From: Streptomyces cacaoi
GTDB lineage: Bacteria; Actinomycetota; Actinomycetes; Streptomycetales; Streptomycetaceae
Length of the DNA stretch: 55,323 nucleotides
Assembly: GCF_006539165.1 (NCBI RefSeq)
Contig: NZ_BJMM01000045.1
Span: 1 to 55,323, forward strand
Direction of reading: 5' to 3'
Under the pieces are notes generated by a model, which worked only from the letters and a program-made list of their open reading frames with translations, did no database searches and was not told the origin of the DNA. This document shows positions 24,571 through 33,113 of this stretch, piece by piece. The position numbers were made by a program, and so were the translations under genes. Every line of letters starts with the position of its first letter. The stretch's first letter is position 1.

Positions 24571-25641
24571 TCAGCGCGCATGGTCCCCGGTCAGGGTGAC
24601 CGCCTCGGCGCGCTCACCCCGGTCGGTGATCTCTCCGGCGACCCAGGCGTCGACGCCACGCTCCGTGAGCAGTGCCAGGGCGTCCGGCACCGCGTCCTGC
24701 GGGACGACGGCGATCATGCCGACACCCATGTTGAGCGTCTTCTCCAGCTCGTCGCGGGCGACGTCCCCGGCGCCGGCCACCACGTCGAAGACCGGGCCCG
24801 GCGTCCAGGTGGCGCGGTCCACGGTGGCGTGCAGCCCGTCCGGGATCACCCGGGCCAGGTTGCTCGCCAGCCCACCGCCGGTGATGTGCGAGAAGGCGTG
24901 CACCTGCGTCCTGCGGGTCAGCTCCAGGCAGTCCAGCGCGTAGATCCTGGTGGGCTCCAGGAGTTCCTCGCCGAGGCTGCGGCCGAACTCCGGGATCTCC
25001 CTGTCCAGGGCCCAGCCGGCGCGGTCGAAGACGACGTGGCGCACCAGCGAGTACCCGTTCGAGTGAAGGCCCGACGAGGCCATGGCGATCACCGCGTCGC
25101 CCGTACGGATGCGATCCGGGCCCAGCACGGCGTCCGCCTCGACGACGCCGGTGCCGGCGCCCGCCACGTCGTACTCGTCGGGCCCGAGCAGGCCCGGGTG
25201 CTCGGCCGTCTCGCCGCCGACCAGGGCGCAGCCTGCCAGTACACAGCCCTCGGCGATGCCCTTGACGATCTGCGCGACGCGCTCGGGGACGACCTTGCCG
25301 ACGCAGATGTAGTCCGTCATGAACAGCGGCTCGGCGCCGCACACCACCAGATCGTCGACGACCATCGCGACCAGGTCGTGGCCGATGGTGTCGTGCAGGT
25401 CCATCCGCTGGGCCAGGGCGACCTTCGTGCCGACGCCGTCCGTCGCCGAGGCCAGCAGGGGACGCTCGTACTGCTTGAGGCGGGAGACGTCGAACAGGCC
25501 GGCGAAGCCGCCCAGCGCACCGATCGACTCGGGGCGCCGGGTCTTCTTGACCCAGTCCTTCATCAGGGTGACGGCGCGGTCGCCTGCTTCGATGTCCACG
25601 CCTGCTGCTGCGTAGCTGGCGCCGGGAAGATTGCTGGTCAT
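24571..25641 (-). CDS. purM: Phosphoribosylformylglycinamidine cyclo-ligase (AIR synthetase)
   Basis: This 356-residue enzyme starts at ATG 25641 (MTSNLPGASYAAAGVDIEAGDRAV). Family landmarks are ATDGVGTKVALAQ, the DDLVVCGAEPLFMTDYI core, LVGGETAEHPG and the HITGGGLASNLARV C-terminal motif. It converts FGAM to AIR with ATP in de novo purine synthesis. It lies 115 bp downstream of purF on the same strand and is probably co-transcribed with it. Confidence 0.96.
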   Translation of the reverse strand: MTSNLPGASYAAAGVDIEAGDRAVTLMKDWVKKTRRPESIGALGGFAGLFDVSRLKQYERPLLASATDGVGTKVALAQRMDLHDTIGHDLVAMVVDDLVVCGAEPLFMTDYICVGKVVPERVAQIVKGIAEGCVLAGCALVGGETAEHPGLLGPDEYDVAGAGTGVVEADAVLGPDRIRTGDAVIAMASSGLHSNGYSLVRHVVFDRAGWALDREIPEFGRSLGEELLEPTRIYALDCLELTRRTQVHAFSHITGGGLASNLARVIPDGLHATVDRATWTPGPVFDVVAGAGDVARDELEKTLNMGVGMIAVVPQDAVPDALALLTERGVDAWVAGEITDRGERAEAVTLTGDHAR

Positions 25642-25756
25642 GAGTGCGTTTCGCGTCCTTGGGTGCGGGCCGGTACGGGGCGGTCGTGCCCTCCCTGCGG
25701 CACGGTGCGCAGGGGGAAGCCCCGTTCGCTCGTGGCGGCGGGGGACACAGCCGGAG

Positions 25757-27307
25757 CTACGGGCGCTTGAGGGCGTCCGAGGCGCCCACGCCGGCGGCGA
25801 GGGTGTCGACGCCGTCCACATCGGTGGCCGTCTCGGTCTCCAGCAGGTTCTTGCCCAGGTACTCCGGGTCGGGCAGCTCCATCGGGTACTCGCCGTCAAA
25901 GCAGGCCCGGCACAGATCGGGCTTGGCGATCGTCGTGGACTCGATCATTCCGTCGATGGAGATGTACGACAGCGAGTCCGCTCCGAGCGAGGTGCCGATC
26001 TCCTCGACGGACAGCCCGTTGGCGATCAGCTCGGCGCGGGTGGCGAAGTCGATGCCGAAGAAGCACGGCCACTTGATGGGTGGCGAGGAGATCCGTACGT
26101 GCACCTCGGCGGCCCCGGCCTCGCGGAGCATGCGCACCAGGGCGCGCTGGGTGTTGCCGCGCACGATCGAGTCGTCGACGACGACCAGCCGCTTGCCGCG
26201 GATGACTTCCTTGAGCGGGTTGAGCTTCAGCCGGATACCGAGCTGCCGGATCGTCTGCGACGGCTGGATGAAGGTGCGGCCGACGTAGCTGTTCTTCACC
26301 AGCCCGCTGCCGTACGGGATGCCGCTGGCCTCCGCGTAGCCGATCGCCGCCGGAGTGCCCGACTCCGGCGTCGCTATGACCAGGTCCGCCTCGGCCGGAG
26401 CCTCGGCGGCGAGCCTGCGGCCCATCTCGACGCGGGAGAGGTACACGTTCCGGCCGGCGATGTCGGTGTCCGGGCGTGCGAGGTAGACGTACTCGAAGAC
26501 ACAGCCCCGGGGCTTTGCTTCAGCGAAGCGGCTGGAGCGGAGCCCGTTCTCGTCGATGGCGATCAGCTCGCCCGGCTCGACCTCGCGGATGACGCTCGCG
26601 CCGACGATGTCCAGCGCCGACGTCTCGCTGGCGACGACCCAGCCGCGCTCCAGCCGGCCGAGCACCAGCGGGCGGATGCCCTGGGCGTCACGCGCCGCGT
26701 ACAGCGTGTTCTCGTCCATGAAGACCATCGAGAACGCGCCCTTGGCCTGCGGGAGCACCCGCGGGGCGGCCTCCTCGACGGTGAGCGGGCGGCCGTCCTC
26801 GTCGGTCTGGCCCGCCAGCAGGGCCGTGACCAGGTCGGTGTCGTTGGTGGCGGCGACCTGGGTGGCGCGGCCGTTTCCGTTCACCGCCAGCTTGGCGACG
26901 AGTTCGGCCAGCTCCGCCGTGTTGACCAGGTTGCCGTTGTGGCCCAGGGCGATCGAGCCGTGGGCGGTGGCGCGGAAGGTGGGCTGGGCGTTCTCCCAGA
27001 CCGAGGCGCCGGTCGTCGAGTAGCGGGCGTGGCCCACCGCGATGTGACCGCGGAGCGAGCCGAGGGACGTCTCGTCGAAAACCTGCGAGACGAGGCCCAT
27101 GTCCTTGAAGACGAGGATCTGGGATCCGTTGCTCACTGCGATACCCGCGGACTCCTGACCGCGGTGTTGCAGGGCGTACAGACCGAAATACGTGAGCTTG
27201 GCGACCTCTTCGCCCGGAGCCCAGACACCGAAGACGCCGCAGGCGTCCTGGGGGCCTTTCTCACCGGGGAGAAGGTCGTGGTTGAGTCGTCCGTCACCAC
27301 GTGGCAC
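25757..27307 (-). CDS. purF: Amidophosphoribosyltransferase
   Basis: This 516-residue enzyme commits PRPP to purine synthesis. GTG 27307 gives a 22-residue propeptide before the catalytic Cys23 of DACGVFGVW, the N-terminal nucleophile of the glutaminase domain. LQHRGQESAG follows. The phosphoribosyltransferase loop is VVVDDSIVRGNT. Cys residues in CFFGIDFAT and CRACFDGEYP match the iron-sulfur-binding type seen in Bacillus-like PurF. The start is set by homology, as the ribosome-binding site is weak. It is followed by purM on the same strand. Confidence 0.96.
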   Translation of the reverse strand: MPRGDGRLNHDLLPGEKGPQDACGVFGVWAPGEEVAKLTYFGLYALQHRGQESAGIAVSNGSQILVFKDMGLVSQVFDETSLGSLRGHIAVGHARYSTTGASVWENAQPTFRATAHGSIALGHNGNLVNTAELAELVAKLAVNGNGRATQVAATNDTDLVTALLAGQTDEDGRPLTVEEAAPRVLPQAKGAFSMVFMDENTLYAARDAQGIRPLVLGRLERGWVVASETSALDIVGASVIREVEPGELIAIDENGLRSSRFAEAKPRGCVFEYVYLARPDTDIAGRNVYLSRVEMGRRLAAEAPAEADLVIATPESGTPAAIGYAEASGIPYGSGLVKNSYVGRTFIQPSQTIRQLGIRLKLNPLKEVIRGKRLVVVDDSIVRGNTQRALVRMLREAGAAEVHVRISSPPIKWPCFFGIDFATRAELIANGLSVEEIGTSLGADSLSYISIDGMIESTTIAKPDLCRACFDGEYPMELPDPEYLGKNLLETETATDVDGVDTLAAGVGASDALKRP

Positions 27308-27448
27308 GCCATCGAGTCTAGGACAGGTGCCTCGCTGCTCCGAACCGGGGAGCTGTGAGCTTCCGCCCATCTCCCGGCGGCCGGGCCGTGCGCGCCGCGC
27401 CTGCGCCGCGGGCGCGGGGCGACCTGACCGGCGGCTGAGGCCCGGCGC

Positions 27449-28273
27449 TCAGCGCAGGACGGGCAGCCATCCGGAGAGGTCGGCGCGCTCGCCGGACGCC
27501 GTCAGCTGGGCGTTCTCCCGTACCTGCGCCCAGCTCGTCCGGCCGGTGGCCAGGCGGATCCAGGTGAGCGGATCGGTCTCCACGACGTTGGGCGGGGTGC
27601 CGCGGGTGTGCCGCGGCCCCTCCACGGCCTGGACGACGGCGAACGGCGGGACGCGTACCTCGACCGCGCCGCCCGGGGCCCGCACCGCCAGCGCGTCCGC
27701 CAGCATCCGCACCGTGGTGGCCAGCGCCTGCCGGTCGAGGCCGACGCGCAGGCCCGTCGCGCGGGCCAGGTCGTCGCTGTGCACGACCAGTTCGACCAGG
27801 CGTGTGAGGGTGAAGTCGAGCATGCGCATCGCGCCCATGGCGCGCGGCACCAGCAGTTCCTCGCTCACCGCGGCCTCGATCACCGGCTCCAGATCGGCCA
27901 CGGCGCGGTCGATCAGCTCGGCCCCGTCCGGCCAGCGGGCCGCCTCCGTACGGGTCTCCTCGTCCTGCTCGGCGGCGAAGTCCGCGTTGCCCAGCACCCA
28001 GCCGGACAGGGACACCTCCGGCGCCTTGGCCCGCGCCTCCGGGCCGCTCAGGGTGCGCGGCACCGCGTCGATCTGTAGGGCGATGTGCACCAGCAGATGG
28101 TGGACGTCCCAGCCGGGGAGGCCCGAGGGGAGGGAGCGCTGGTCCGCCGGCAGCCGGTGGGCCGCGTCGGCGACGGATTCGACCTGCGCGACGAGGGCCT
28201 TGCGGACGCGGGCTGGGTCGTAAGTGCGGGGCTTCCTGTCTTTTCCTGCGGGTTTGCGGTTCGCCGGCTGCAT
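27449..28273 (-). CDS. Maleylpyruvate isomerase N-terminal / sterol-carrier-like protein
   Basis: This 274-residue soluble protein begins with a basic MQPANRKPAGKDRKPRTYDP. A DinB/MDMPI-type helical bundle follows, with GWDVHHLLVHIALQ and LTRLVELVVHSDDLARATG, whose His residues are the usual metal ligands of this fold. The C-terminal third resembles the sterol-carrier-like domain attached in actinobacteria. Mycothiol-dependent isomerase or transferase chemistry is known for relatives, but the substrate here is unknown. It sits between purL and purF and is co-oriented with both. Confidence 0.78.
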   Translation of the reverse strand: MQPANRKPAGKDRKPRTYDPARVRKALVAQVESVADAAHRLPADQRSLPSGLPGWDVHHLLVHIALQIDAVPRTLSGPEARAKAPEVSLSGWVLGNADFAAEQDEETRTEAARWPDGAELIDRAVADLEPVIEAAVSEELLVPRAMGAMRMLDFTLTRLVELVVHSDDLARATGLRVGLDRQALATTVRMLADALAVRAPGGAVEVRVPPFAVVQAVEGPRHTRGTPPNVVETDPLTWIRLATGRTSWAQVRENAQLTASGERADLSGWLPVLR

Positions 28274-28453
28274 ACGCGCGAGAGTAGCCGCTGGGCGCTC
28301 GGGCCGGGGGTGTGTACTCCGTGTGTGCTGCCCGGTCGACCTGCCTCCGCCCCTGTGTGCGCCCCTGTCTGCGCCGCCGTTCCCCCTGCCGTCCGGGCGG
28401 GCGTCGTGCGCCGCCGTTGCCGTTTCCGTTCAGACGTCGCGCCAGGGCGCTCG

Positions 28454-28474
28454 TCCTCAAGCGCCGGACGGGCT
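28454..28474. repeat. REP-like streptomycete intergenic element
   Basis: TCCTCAAGCGCCGGACGGGC (from 28454) resembles a short dyad-containing motif that I recall as extremely common between genes in Streptomyces genomes. It lies in the 250-bp gap after purL, next to the purL terminator. Only one copy is seen in this window, so the assignment rests on memory. Confidence 0.45.
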
Positions 28475-28480
28475 TTCTGT

Positions 28481-28518
28481 CCGCCCCCTTCCCCGTCCGG
28501 CGGCGGGGAAGGGGGCGG
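28481..28518 (-). terminator. Terminator of purL
   Basis: A perfect 15-bp stem pairs 28481-28495 (CCGCCCCCTTCCCCG) with 28504-28518 (CGGGGAAGGGGGCGG) around an 8-nt loop. It begins four bases after the purL stop. Confidence 0.8.
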
Positions 28519-28522
28519 GTCG

Positions 28523-30817
28523 TCAGCCGAAGAGTTCCGGGAGGGTGCGTTCGTGGGCCTCGCGGAGTTCGGTGAGGGGGAGGGTGAACTGGCCCTGGAT
28601 GTCCAGCTCTTCGCCGTCCACCACGCCGATCCGTTCGGCCGGCATGCCGCGCGCCGCGCACATGTCGGTGAAGCGGACCTCCTCGCTGCGCGGGATGGCG
28701 ACGAGGGCGCGCCCCTGCGACTCGGAGAAGAGGAACACGAACGGGTCCGTCCCATCGGGCACGACGATCCGTGCGCCCTTGCCGCCCTTGAGGCAGGACT
28801 CGGCGAGCGCCTGGATCAGTCCGCCGTCGGAGAGGTCGTGCGCGGCGTCCGCCATGCCGTCCCGGGAGGCGGCGATGAGGATCTCGCCCAGCAGCCGCTC
28901 CCGCTCCAGGTCCACCCTGGGGGGCCGGCCGCCGAGGTGGTCGTGCGCGACCTGCGACCAGGCGGAGCCGCCCAGTTCCTCCGCCGTCTCGCCCAGCAGA
29001 TAGATCAGATGGCCCTCGTCGGCGAACGCCATGGGGGTGCGGCGGGTGACGTCGTCGATGACGCCGAGCACGCCGACCACCGGCGTCGGGTGGATGGCGG
29101 CCTCCCCCGTCTGGTTGTAGAGGGAGACGTTCCCGCCGGTCACGGGCGTGCCCAGCTCGCGGCAGCCGTCCGCGAGGCCGCGGCAGGACTCGGCGAACTG
29201 CCACATGGCGGCCGGGTCCTCGGGCGAGCCGAAGTTGAGGCAGTCGGTGACCGCCAGCGGGCGCGCGCCGGTCGCGGCGACGTTGCGGTACGCCTCGGCG
29301 AGCGCCAGCCGCGCTCCCTCGTACGGGTCGAGCTTGGCGTAGCGGCCGTTGCCGTCGGTGGCGACGGCGACGCCGAGCCCCGACTCCTCGTCGATCCGGA
29401 TCATGCCGCTGTCCTCGGGCTGTGCGAGGACGGTCTCCCCGAGCACGTAGCGGTCGTACTGGTCGGTGATCCAGGACTTGCCGGCCTGGTTGGGCGAGGA
29501 GAGCAACGCCAGTGCGGCGGCCCGCAGTTCCTTGCCGTCCGCCGGGCGGGGCAGCCTGCCCGGGTCGTCGGCCTGGAGCGCGTCCTGCCAGTCGGGGCGG
29601 GCGTAGGGGCGCTCGTAGACGGGGCCCTCGTGGGCGACCGTGCGCGGGTCGACGTCGACGATCTTCTCGCCGTGCCAGAAGATCTCCAGCCGGTCGCCGT
29701 CGGTGACCTCACCGACGACGGTCGCGGTGACCTCCCACTTCTCGCAGATCTCCAGGAAGCGCTCGACGTTGCCCGGCTCGACGACGGCGCACATGCGCTC
29801 CTGGGACTCGCTCATGAGGATCTCCTCCGGCGAGAGCGAGGAGTCGCGCAGGGGCACGTCGTCCAGCTCGACGCGCATGCCGCCCGAGCCGTTGGACGCC
29901 AACTCGCTGGTGGCGCAGGAGAGTCCGGCCGCCCCGAGGTCCTGGATGCCGACGACGAGGCCGGCGTGGAACGCCTCCAGGGTGCACTCGATGAGCAGCT
30001 TCTCCTGGAAGGGGTCGCCGACCTGGACGGCGGGGCGCTTGCTGGGCCGGCCCGTACCCGAGTCGCCGTCGGCCGCCGCGTCGAAGGTCTCGGACGCCAG
30101 GATGGAGGCGCCGCCGATGCCGTCACCGCCCGTCCGCGCCCCGTAGAGGACGACCTTGTTGCCGGTGCCGGCGGCCTTCGCCAGGTGGATGTCCTCGTGC
30201 TTCATGACGCCCACGCACAAGGCGTTGACCAGGGGGTTTCCCTGGTAGCAGGCGTCGAAGACGACCTCGCCGCCGATGTTGGGCAGGCCCAGGCAGTTGC
30301 CGTAGCCGCCGATCCCGGCGACGACGCCGGGCAGCACCCGCCGGGTGTCCGGGTGGTCGGCGGCGCCGAACCGCAGCGGGTCCATGACGGCGACGGGCCG
30401 GGCGCCCATCGCGATGATGTCCCGCACGATGCCGCCGATACCGGTCGCGGCGCCCTGGTACGGCTCCACGTACGAGGGGTGGTTGTGCGACTCGACCTTG
30501 AAGGTGACGGCGTAGCCCTGGCCGACGTCCACGACGCCCGCCTGCTCGCCGATGCCGACGAGCATGGCCTCGGCACCGGGGCCCTCGGTGGGCGCCTTCT
30601 CGCCGAACTGCCGCAGATGGACCTTGCTGCTCTTGTAGGAGCAGTGCTCGGACCACATCACCGAGTACATCGCCAGCTCGGCGCCGGTCGGCCGCCGGCC
30701 GAGGATCTCGCGGATGCGGGCGTACTCGTCCTCCTTCAGGCCGAGTTCGGCCCAGGGGAGCTCGGTGCCCGGGGTCCGCTCCGCGTGCTCGACGGTGTCC
30801 AGGCTCTGGGAAGTCAT
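28523..30817 (-). CDS. purL: Phosphoribosylformylglycinamidine synthase subunit PurL
   Basis: This 764-residue protein is the small form of PurL, which works with PurS and PurQ. It converts FGAR, glutamine and ATP to FGAM. Landmarks are VMWSEHCSYKSSK near the N-terminus, KVESHNHPSYVEPYQGAATG, GGDGIGGASILASE, the second-half DCLNFGSPEDP and AAHDLSDGGLIQA. ATG 30817 (MTSQSLDTVEHAERTPG) follows CAGGAGACC. It lies 97 bp after purQ in the purS-purQ-purL run and ends in a strong hairpin. Confidence 0.97.
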   Translation of the reverse strand: MTSQSLDTVEHAERTPGTELPWAELGLKEDEYARIREILGRRPTGAELAMYSVMWSEHCSYKSSKVHLRQFGEKAPTEGPGAEAMLVGIGEQAGVVDVGQGYAVTFKVESHNHPSYVEPYQGAATGIGGIVRDIIAMGARPVAVMDPLRFGAADHPDTRRVLPGVVAGIGGYGNCLGLPNIGGEVVFDACYQGNPLVNALCVGVMKHEDIHLAKAAGTGNKVVLYGARTGGDGIGGASILASETFDAAADGDSGTGRPSKRPAVQVGDPFQEKLLIECTLEAFHAGLVVGIQDLGAAGLSCATSELASNGSGGMRVELDDVPLRDSSLSPEEILMSESQERMCAVVEPGNVERFLEICEKWEVTATVVGEVTDGDRLEIFWHGEKIVDVDPRTVAHEGPVYERPYARPDWQDALQADDPGRLPRPADGKELRAAALALLSSPNQAGKSWITDQYDRYVLGETVLAQPEDSGMIRIDEESGLGVAVATDGNGRYAKLDPYEGARLALAEAYRNVAATGARPLAVTDCLNFGSPEDPAAMWQFAESCRGLADGCRELGTPVTGGNVSLYNQTGEAAIHPTPVVGVLGVIDDVTRRTPMAFADEGHLIYLLGETAEELGGSAWSQVAHDHLGGRPPRVDLERERLLGEILIAASRDGMADAAHDLSDGGLIQALAESCLKGGKGARIVVPDGTDPFVFLFSESQGRALVAIPRSEEVRFTDMCAARGMPAERIGVVDGEELDIQGQFTLPLTELREAHERTLPELFG

Positions 30818-30914
30818 GCTGCGGTCTCCTGGTGAACTGCTCCGCCCGAACCACGCCGGGACGCGGGGTGTGCGGGCCCGTGCGGCCGGGCCGTCGTCGG
30901 TGCCGGTGCGCCGC

Positions 30915-31676
30915 TCATGCGACCAGCCTCGCGAGGGCCGAGGTGAAGAATCCGAGGCCGTCCGTCGTCGGGCCGGTCAGCGACTCGACGGCGTGCTCGG
31001 GGTGCGGCATGAGGCCGACCACGTTCCCGGCCTCGTTGGTGATGCCGGCGATGTCCCGGCGGGATCCGTTGGGGTTGGCCTGCTCCTCCGGCGTCCCCGG
31101 TCCGGCCGTGTAGCGGAAGACGACGCGGCCCTCGGCCTCCAGGGCGTCCAGGGTGCGCTCGTCGGCGACGTAACCGCCCTCGCCGTTCTTCAGCGGAACG
31201 GTGATCTCCTGGCCCTCGGTGTAGTCCGTCGTCCATGCGGTGCGGTTGTTCTCCACCCGCAGCCGCTGGTCGCGGCAGATGAACCGCAGATGGTCGTTGC
31301 GTGTCAACGCGCCGGGAAGCAGATGGGATTCGCACAGGACCTGGAAGCCATTGCAGATGCCCAGCACCGGCATTCCCTGCTTCGCCTGTTCGACGATCGT
31401 CTGCATGACCGGCGAGAAACGGGCAATGGCGCCGCACCGCAGATAGTCCCCGTAGGAGAATCCACCGGGCAGCACGACGGCGTCGACCTGGTGCAGATCC
31501 TTGTCCCGGTGCCACAGCGCGACGGGTTCACCGCCGGCGATACGGATCGCACGGCGCGCGTCACGGTCGTCGAGCGAACCGGGGAAGGTGACCACACCGA
31601 TACGGCCGAGCCGGCCGGCGGTGCGGGCGGGGCCGGTGGGAGCGCTGGTGGCAGCGGTGCCGGTGGTGCCGGTCAC
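30915..31676 (-). CDS. purQ: Phosphoribosylformylglycinamidine synthase glutaminase subunit PurQ
   Basis: This class I glutaminase supplies ammonia to PurL. The nucleophile Cys is in LGICNGFQVLCE and the His/Glu pair in PHPEHAVE. The fold starts RIGVVTFPGSLDD. ATG 31676 overlaps the purS stop (ATGA), which favours this start even though it adds about 24 Thr/Ala/Gly-rich residues before the usual N-terminus. A later start cannot be excluded. Translation is coupled to purS. Confidence 0.95.
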   Translation of the reverse strand: MTGTTGTAATSAPTGPARTAGRLGRIGVVTFPGSLDDRDARRAIRIAGGEPVALWHRDKDLHQVDAVVLPGGFSYGDYLRCGAIARFSPVMQTIVEQAKQGMPVLGICNGFQVLCESHLLPGALTRNDHLRFICRDQRLRVENNRTAWTTDYTEGQEITVPLKNGEGGYVADERTLDALEAEGRVVFRYTAGPGTPEEQANPNGSRRDIAGITNEAGNVVGLMPHPEHAVESLTGPTTDGLGFFTSALARLVA

Positions 31677-31945
31677 GCCGGGGCCTCCTCGGACACCGCG
31701 GGCTCCTCGACGCGCACGGTGAAGTCCTCGATCACCGTGTTGGCCAGGAAGGTTTCCGCGAGCTCATGGATCCTGCGCAGGGCCGCCGCGTCGACGGGCC
31801 CCTCCACTTCCAGTTCGAAGCGCTTGCCCTGACGGACATCGGCGATCCCCTCGAAACCCAGGCGTGGCAGTGCGCGTTGCACCGCCTGTCCCTGGGGGTC
31901 GAGGATCTCCGGCTTCAGCATGACGTCGACCACGACGCGGGCCAC
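31673..31945 (-). CDS. purS: Phosphoribosylformylglycinamidine synthase subunit PurS
   Basis: This 90-residue protein (VARVVVDVMLKPEILDPQGQAV) dimerises and bridges PurQ and PurL. GTG 31945 has AGGAG seven bases upstream. It is the first gene of the purS-purQ-purL run; its stop overlaps the purQ start by four bases. It diverges from lsrL across 330 bp. No purine riboswitch or clear PurR-type box was recognised upstream. Confidence 0.95.
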   Translation of the reverse strand: MARVVVDVMLKPEILDPQGQAVQRALPRLGFEGIADVRQGKRFELEVEGPVDAAALRRIHELAETFLANTVIEDFTVRVEEPAVSEEAPA

Positions 31946-32278
31946 GGGTACTCCTATGTGCTTGGCAGGCGGCTGCGCGGCCAGCGTACCCGGCCCCGTG
32001 ATCTACGCGCGTTGATATCGCGGACCCGGTAGCGACTTCGTGAAGCACTGGGAAAACGGCGGCAGAAAAAGTAGGGTCACTATTGCCGTCGGAACCGGGC
32101 CGTGAATTACCCGGCGCCGGCAATCGCGCAGCGGCGCGGTACCTGCGTATACGCAGCGCGGCAGAACAAAAAACGCCCCCTATCCGGGCTCACCGTCGCA
32201 GGCGCACGGGCAACAACACCTGCCGCCGGCGGAAATGCGGTGATCCCTTTCGTGATCCTGAAGGAAGGACCGATATCC
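31946..32278. other. Divergent purS/lsrL regulatory region
   Basis: This 333-bp gap is locally AT-richer than its flanks, with AAAAAGTAGGGTCACTATT (32068-32086) and AACAAAAAACG (32165-32175). These may be promoter elements or Lsr2-type binding patches for lsrL itself. A TACGCT element (minus strand, about 31986-31991) could be the purS -10. No gene is supported. Confidence 0.4.
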
Positions 32279-32596
32279 GTGGCACAGCGCGTGGTCGTCA
32301 CACTCTCCGATGACATCGACGGCGGAGAAGCGGCGGAGACGGTCTCCTTCGGCCTCGACGGGAAGTTCTACGAGATCGACCTGAATACGGACAATGCCAA
32401 GCGCCTGCGCGAAGACCTGGCACCTTTCGTGGAAGCCGGGCGTAAGCGGACGAAGTCGGGCAAGGCGTACCACCGGACCTCCGTGGAGCCGGATCCCCGC
32501 GCGGTGCGCGCCTGGGCCGAGTCCAACGGCATGGAGGTGCCGGCCCGCGGCCGTATCCCGAAGAAGGTCTACGACGCCTTCAAGGCCGCCCACTGA
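32279..32596 (+). CDS. lsrL: Lsr2-like nucleoid-associated protein (LsrL type)
   Basis: This 105-residue protein starts at GTG 32279 with AAGGAAGGA upstream. The N-terminal dimerisation domain (VVVTLSDDIDGGEAAETVSFGLDGKFYEIDL) and the C-terminal DNA-binding helices with the RGR hook (ARGRIPKKVYDAF) match Lsr2. Such proteins silence AT-rich, often acquired, genes by minor-groove binding and filament formation. Its place beside purS fits the second streptomycete paralogue, LsrL, from memory. Its linker is Lys/Arg-rich (AGRKRTKSGKAYHR). Confidence 0.93.
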   Translation: MAQRVVVTLSDDIDGGEAAETVSFGLDGKFYEIDLNTDNAKRLREDLAPFVEAGRKRTKSGKAYHRTSVEPDPRAVRAWAESNGMEVPARGRIPKKVYDAFKAAH

Positions 32597-32636
32597 CCCC
32601 GGATCACCCCCGGTTCTCCCCCGTTCCGCACTCGAC

Positions 32637-32667
32637 TTGCCATCCACCCCGGGTGATCGGCTAAAGT
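32637..32667 (+). promoter_or_regulatory. Likely promoter of tRNA-Gly(TCC)
   Basis: TTGCCA (32637-32642) and CTAAAG/TAAAGT (about 32661-32667) are spaced 18-19 bp and end about 45 bp before the tRNA. The atypical tRNA therefore appears to have its own promoter. Confidence 0.5.
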
Positions 32668-32713
32668 TCAGAGCACGCCGCGAGGGGAACCCCCGGGAAA
32701 CCTCACGGAGCGC

Positions 32714-32785
32714 GCGGGTGTAGCTCAGTAGTAGAGCGCCCTCTTTCCAAGAGGGAGGCGCAGTGTGCGATTCCTGTCACCCGCT
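32714..32785 (+). tRNA. Atypical tRNA-Gly (anticodon TCC), possible non-ribosomal type
   Basis: Acceptor GCGGGTG pairs with CACCCGC (32778-32784), discriminator T. The anticodon arm CCCTC-TTTCCAA-GAGGG gives TCC. Two invariant tertiary elements are missing. The D loop is AGTAGTA, without the G18-G19 pair. The T arm reads CAGTG-TGCGATT-CCTGT, with GTGC in place of GTTC and a T stem that pairs poorly. Both tRNA-Gly(GCC) genes nearby keep GG and TTCG. Staphylococcal tRNA-Gly species dedicated to peptidoglycan bridges show the same kinds of change, so a cell-wall role is a serious possibility here. Confidence 0.88.
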
Positions 32786-32865
32786 CTTCTGTATCCGGCC
32801 GACGGTCGTGAACGATCAGGTAGGATATGGGTCGCGCCACTCGGTGAGAGCCGAGTGGAGGCAAT

Positions 32866-32938
32866 GCGGACGTAGCTCAGTTGGTAGAGCGCAACCTTGC
32901 CAAGGTTGAGGTCGCGAGTTCGAGCCTCGTCGTCCGCT
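32866..32938 (+). tRNA. tRNA-Gly (anticodon GCC), copy 1
   Basis: Canonical cloverleaf: acceptor GCGGACG/CGTCCGC, D loop AGTTGGTA with GG, anticodon arm CAACCTTGCCAAGGTTG with GCC, T arm GCGAGTTCGAGCCTCGT, discriminator T. It is identical to 37422-37494, and each copy is followed by the same UUCG-type terminator. Confidence 0.95.
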
Positions 32939-32945
32939 CTTCACA

Positions 32946-32973
32946 AAGGCCCCGGTCTTCGGACCGGGGCCTT
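32946..32973 (+). terminator. Terminator of tRNA-Gly(GCC) copy 1
   Basis: AAGGCCCCGGTC (32946-32957) and GACCGGGGCCTT (32962-32973) form a perfect 12-bp stem closed by a TTCG tetraloop and followed by CTTCTTC. Confidence 0.88.
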
Positions 32974-33041
32974 CTTCGTGTTCCGCGCCGCTCGCCGCGT
33001 CCGCGCACGCACGACGGCCGCAGCCCACCGCCCGACACCGC

Positions 33042-33055
33042 ATGACATTCGTCAT
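33042..33055. promoter_or_regulatory. ATGAC-N4-GTCAT dyad, candidate response-regulator operator
   Basis: ATGACATTCGTCAT is a near-perfect dyad about 60 bp before the ABC ATPase start. A NarL-type response regulator is encoded at the end of the same gene block, and such regulators bind short dyads of this form near exporter promoters. That it is the binding site is inferred. Confidence 0.5.
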
Positions 33056-33113
33056 GGACACCGATGACGTGCCGCACTGCCGGGTGCCGCGGGGGTCGGT
33101 GAGCCTGGACGGC

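Noticed and set aside
31946..32278. Purine riboswitch upstream of purS
   Set aside because: No aptamer-like conserved loops or expression-platform hairpin were recognised; the region is better explained as a divergent promoter.
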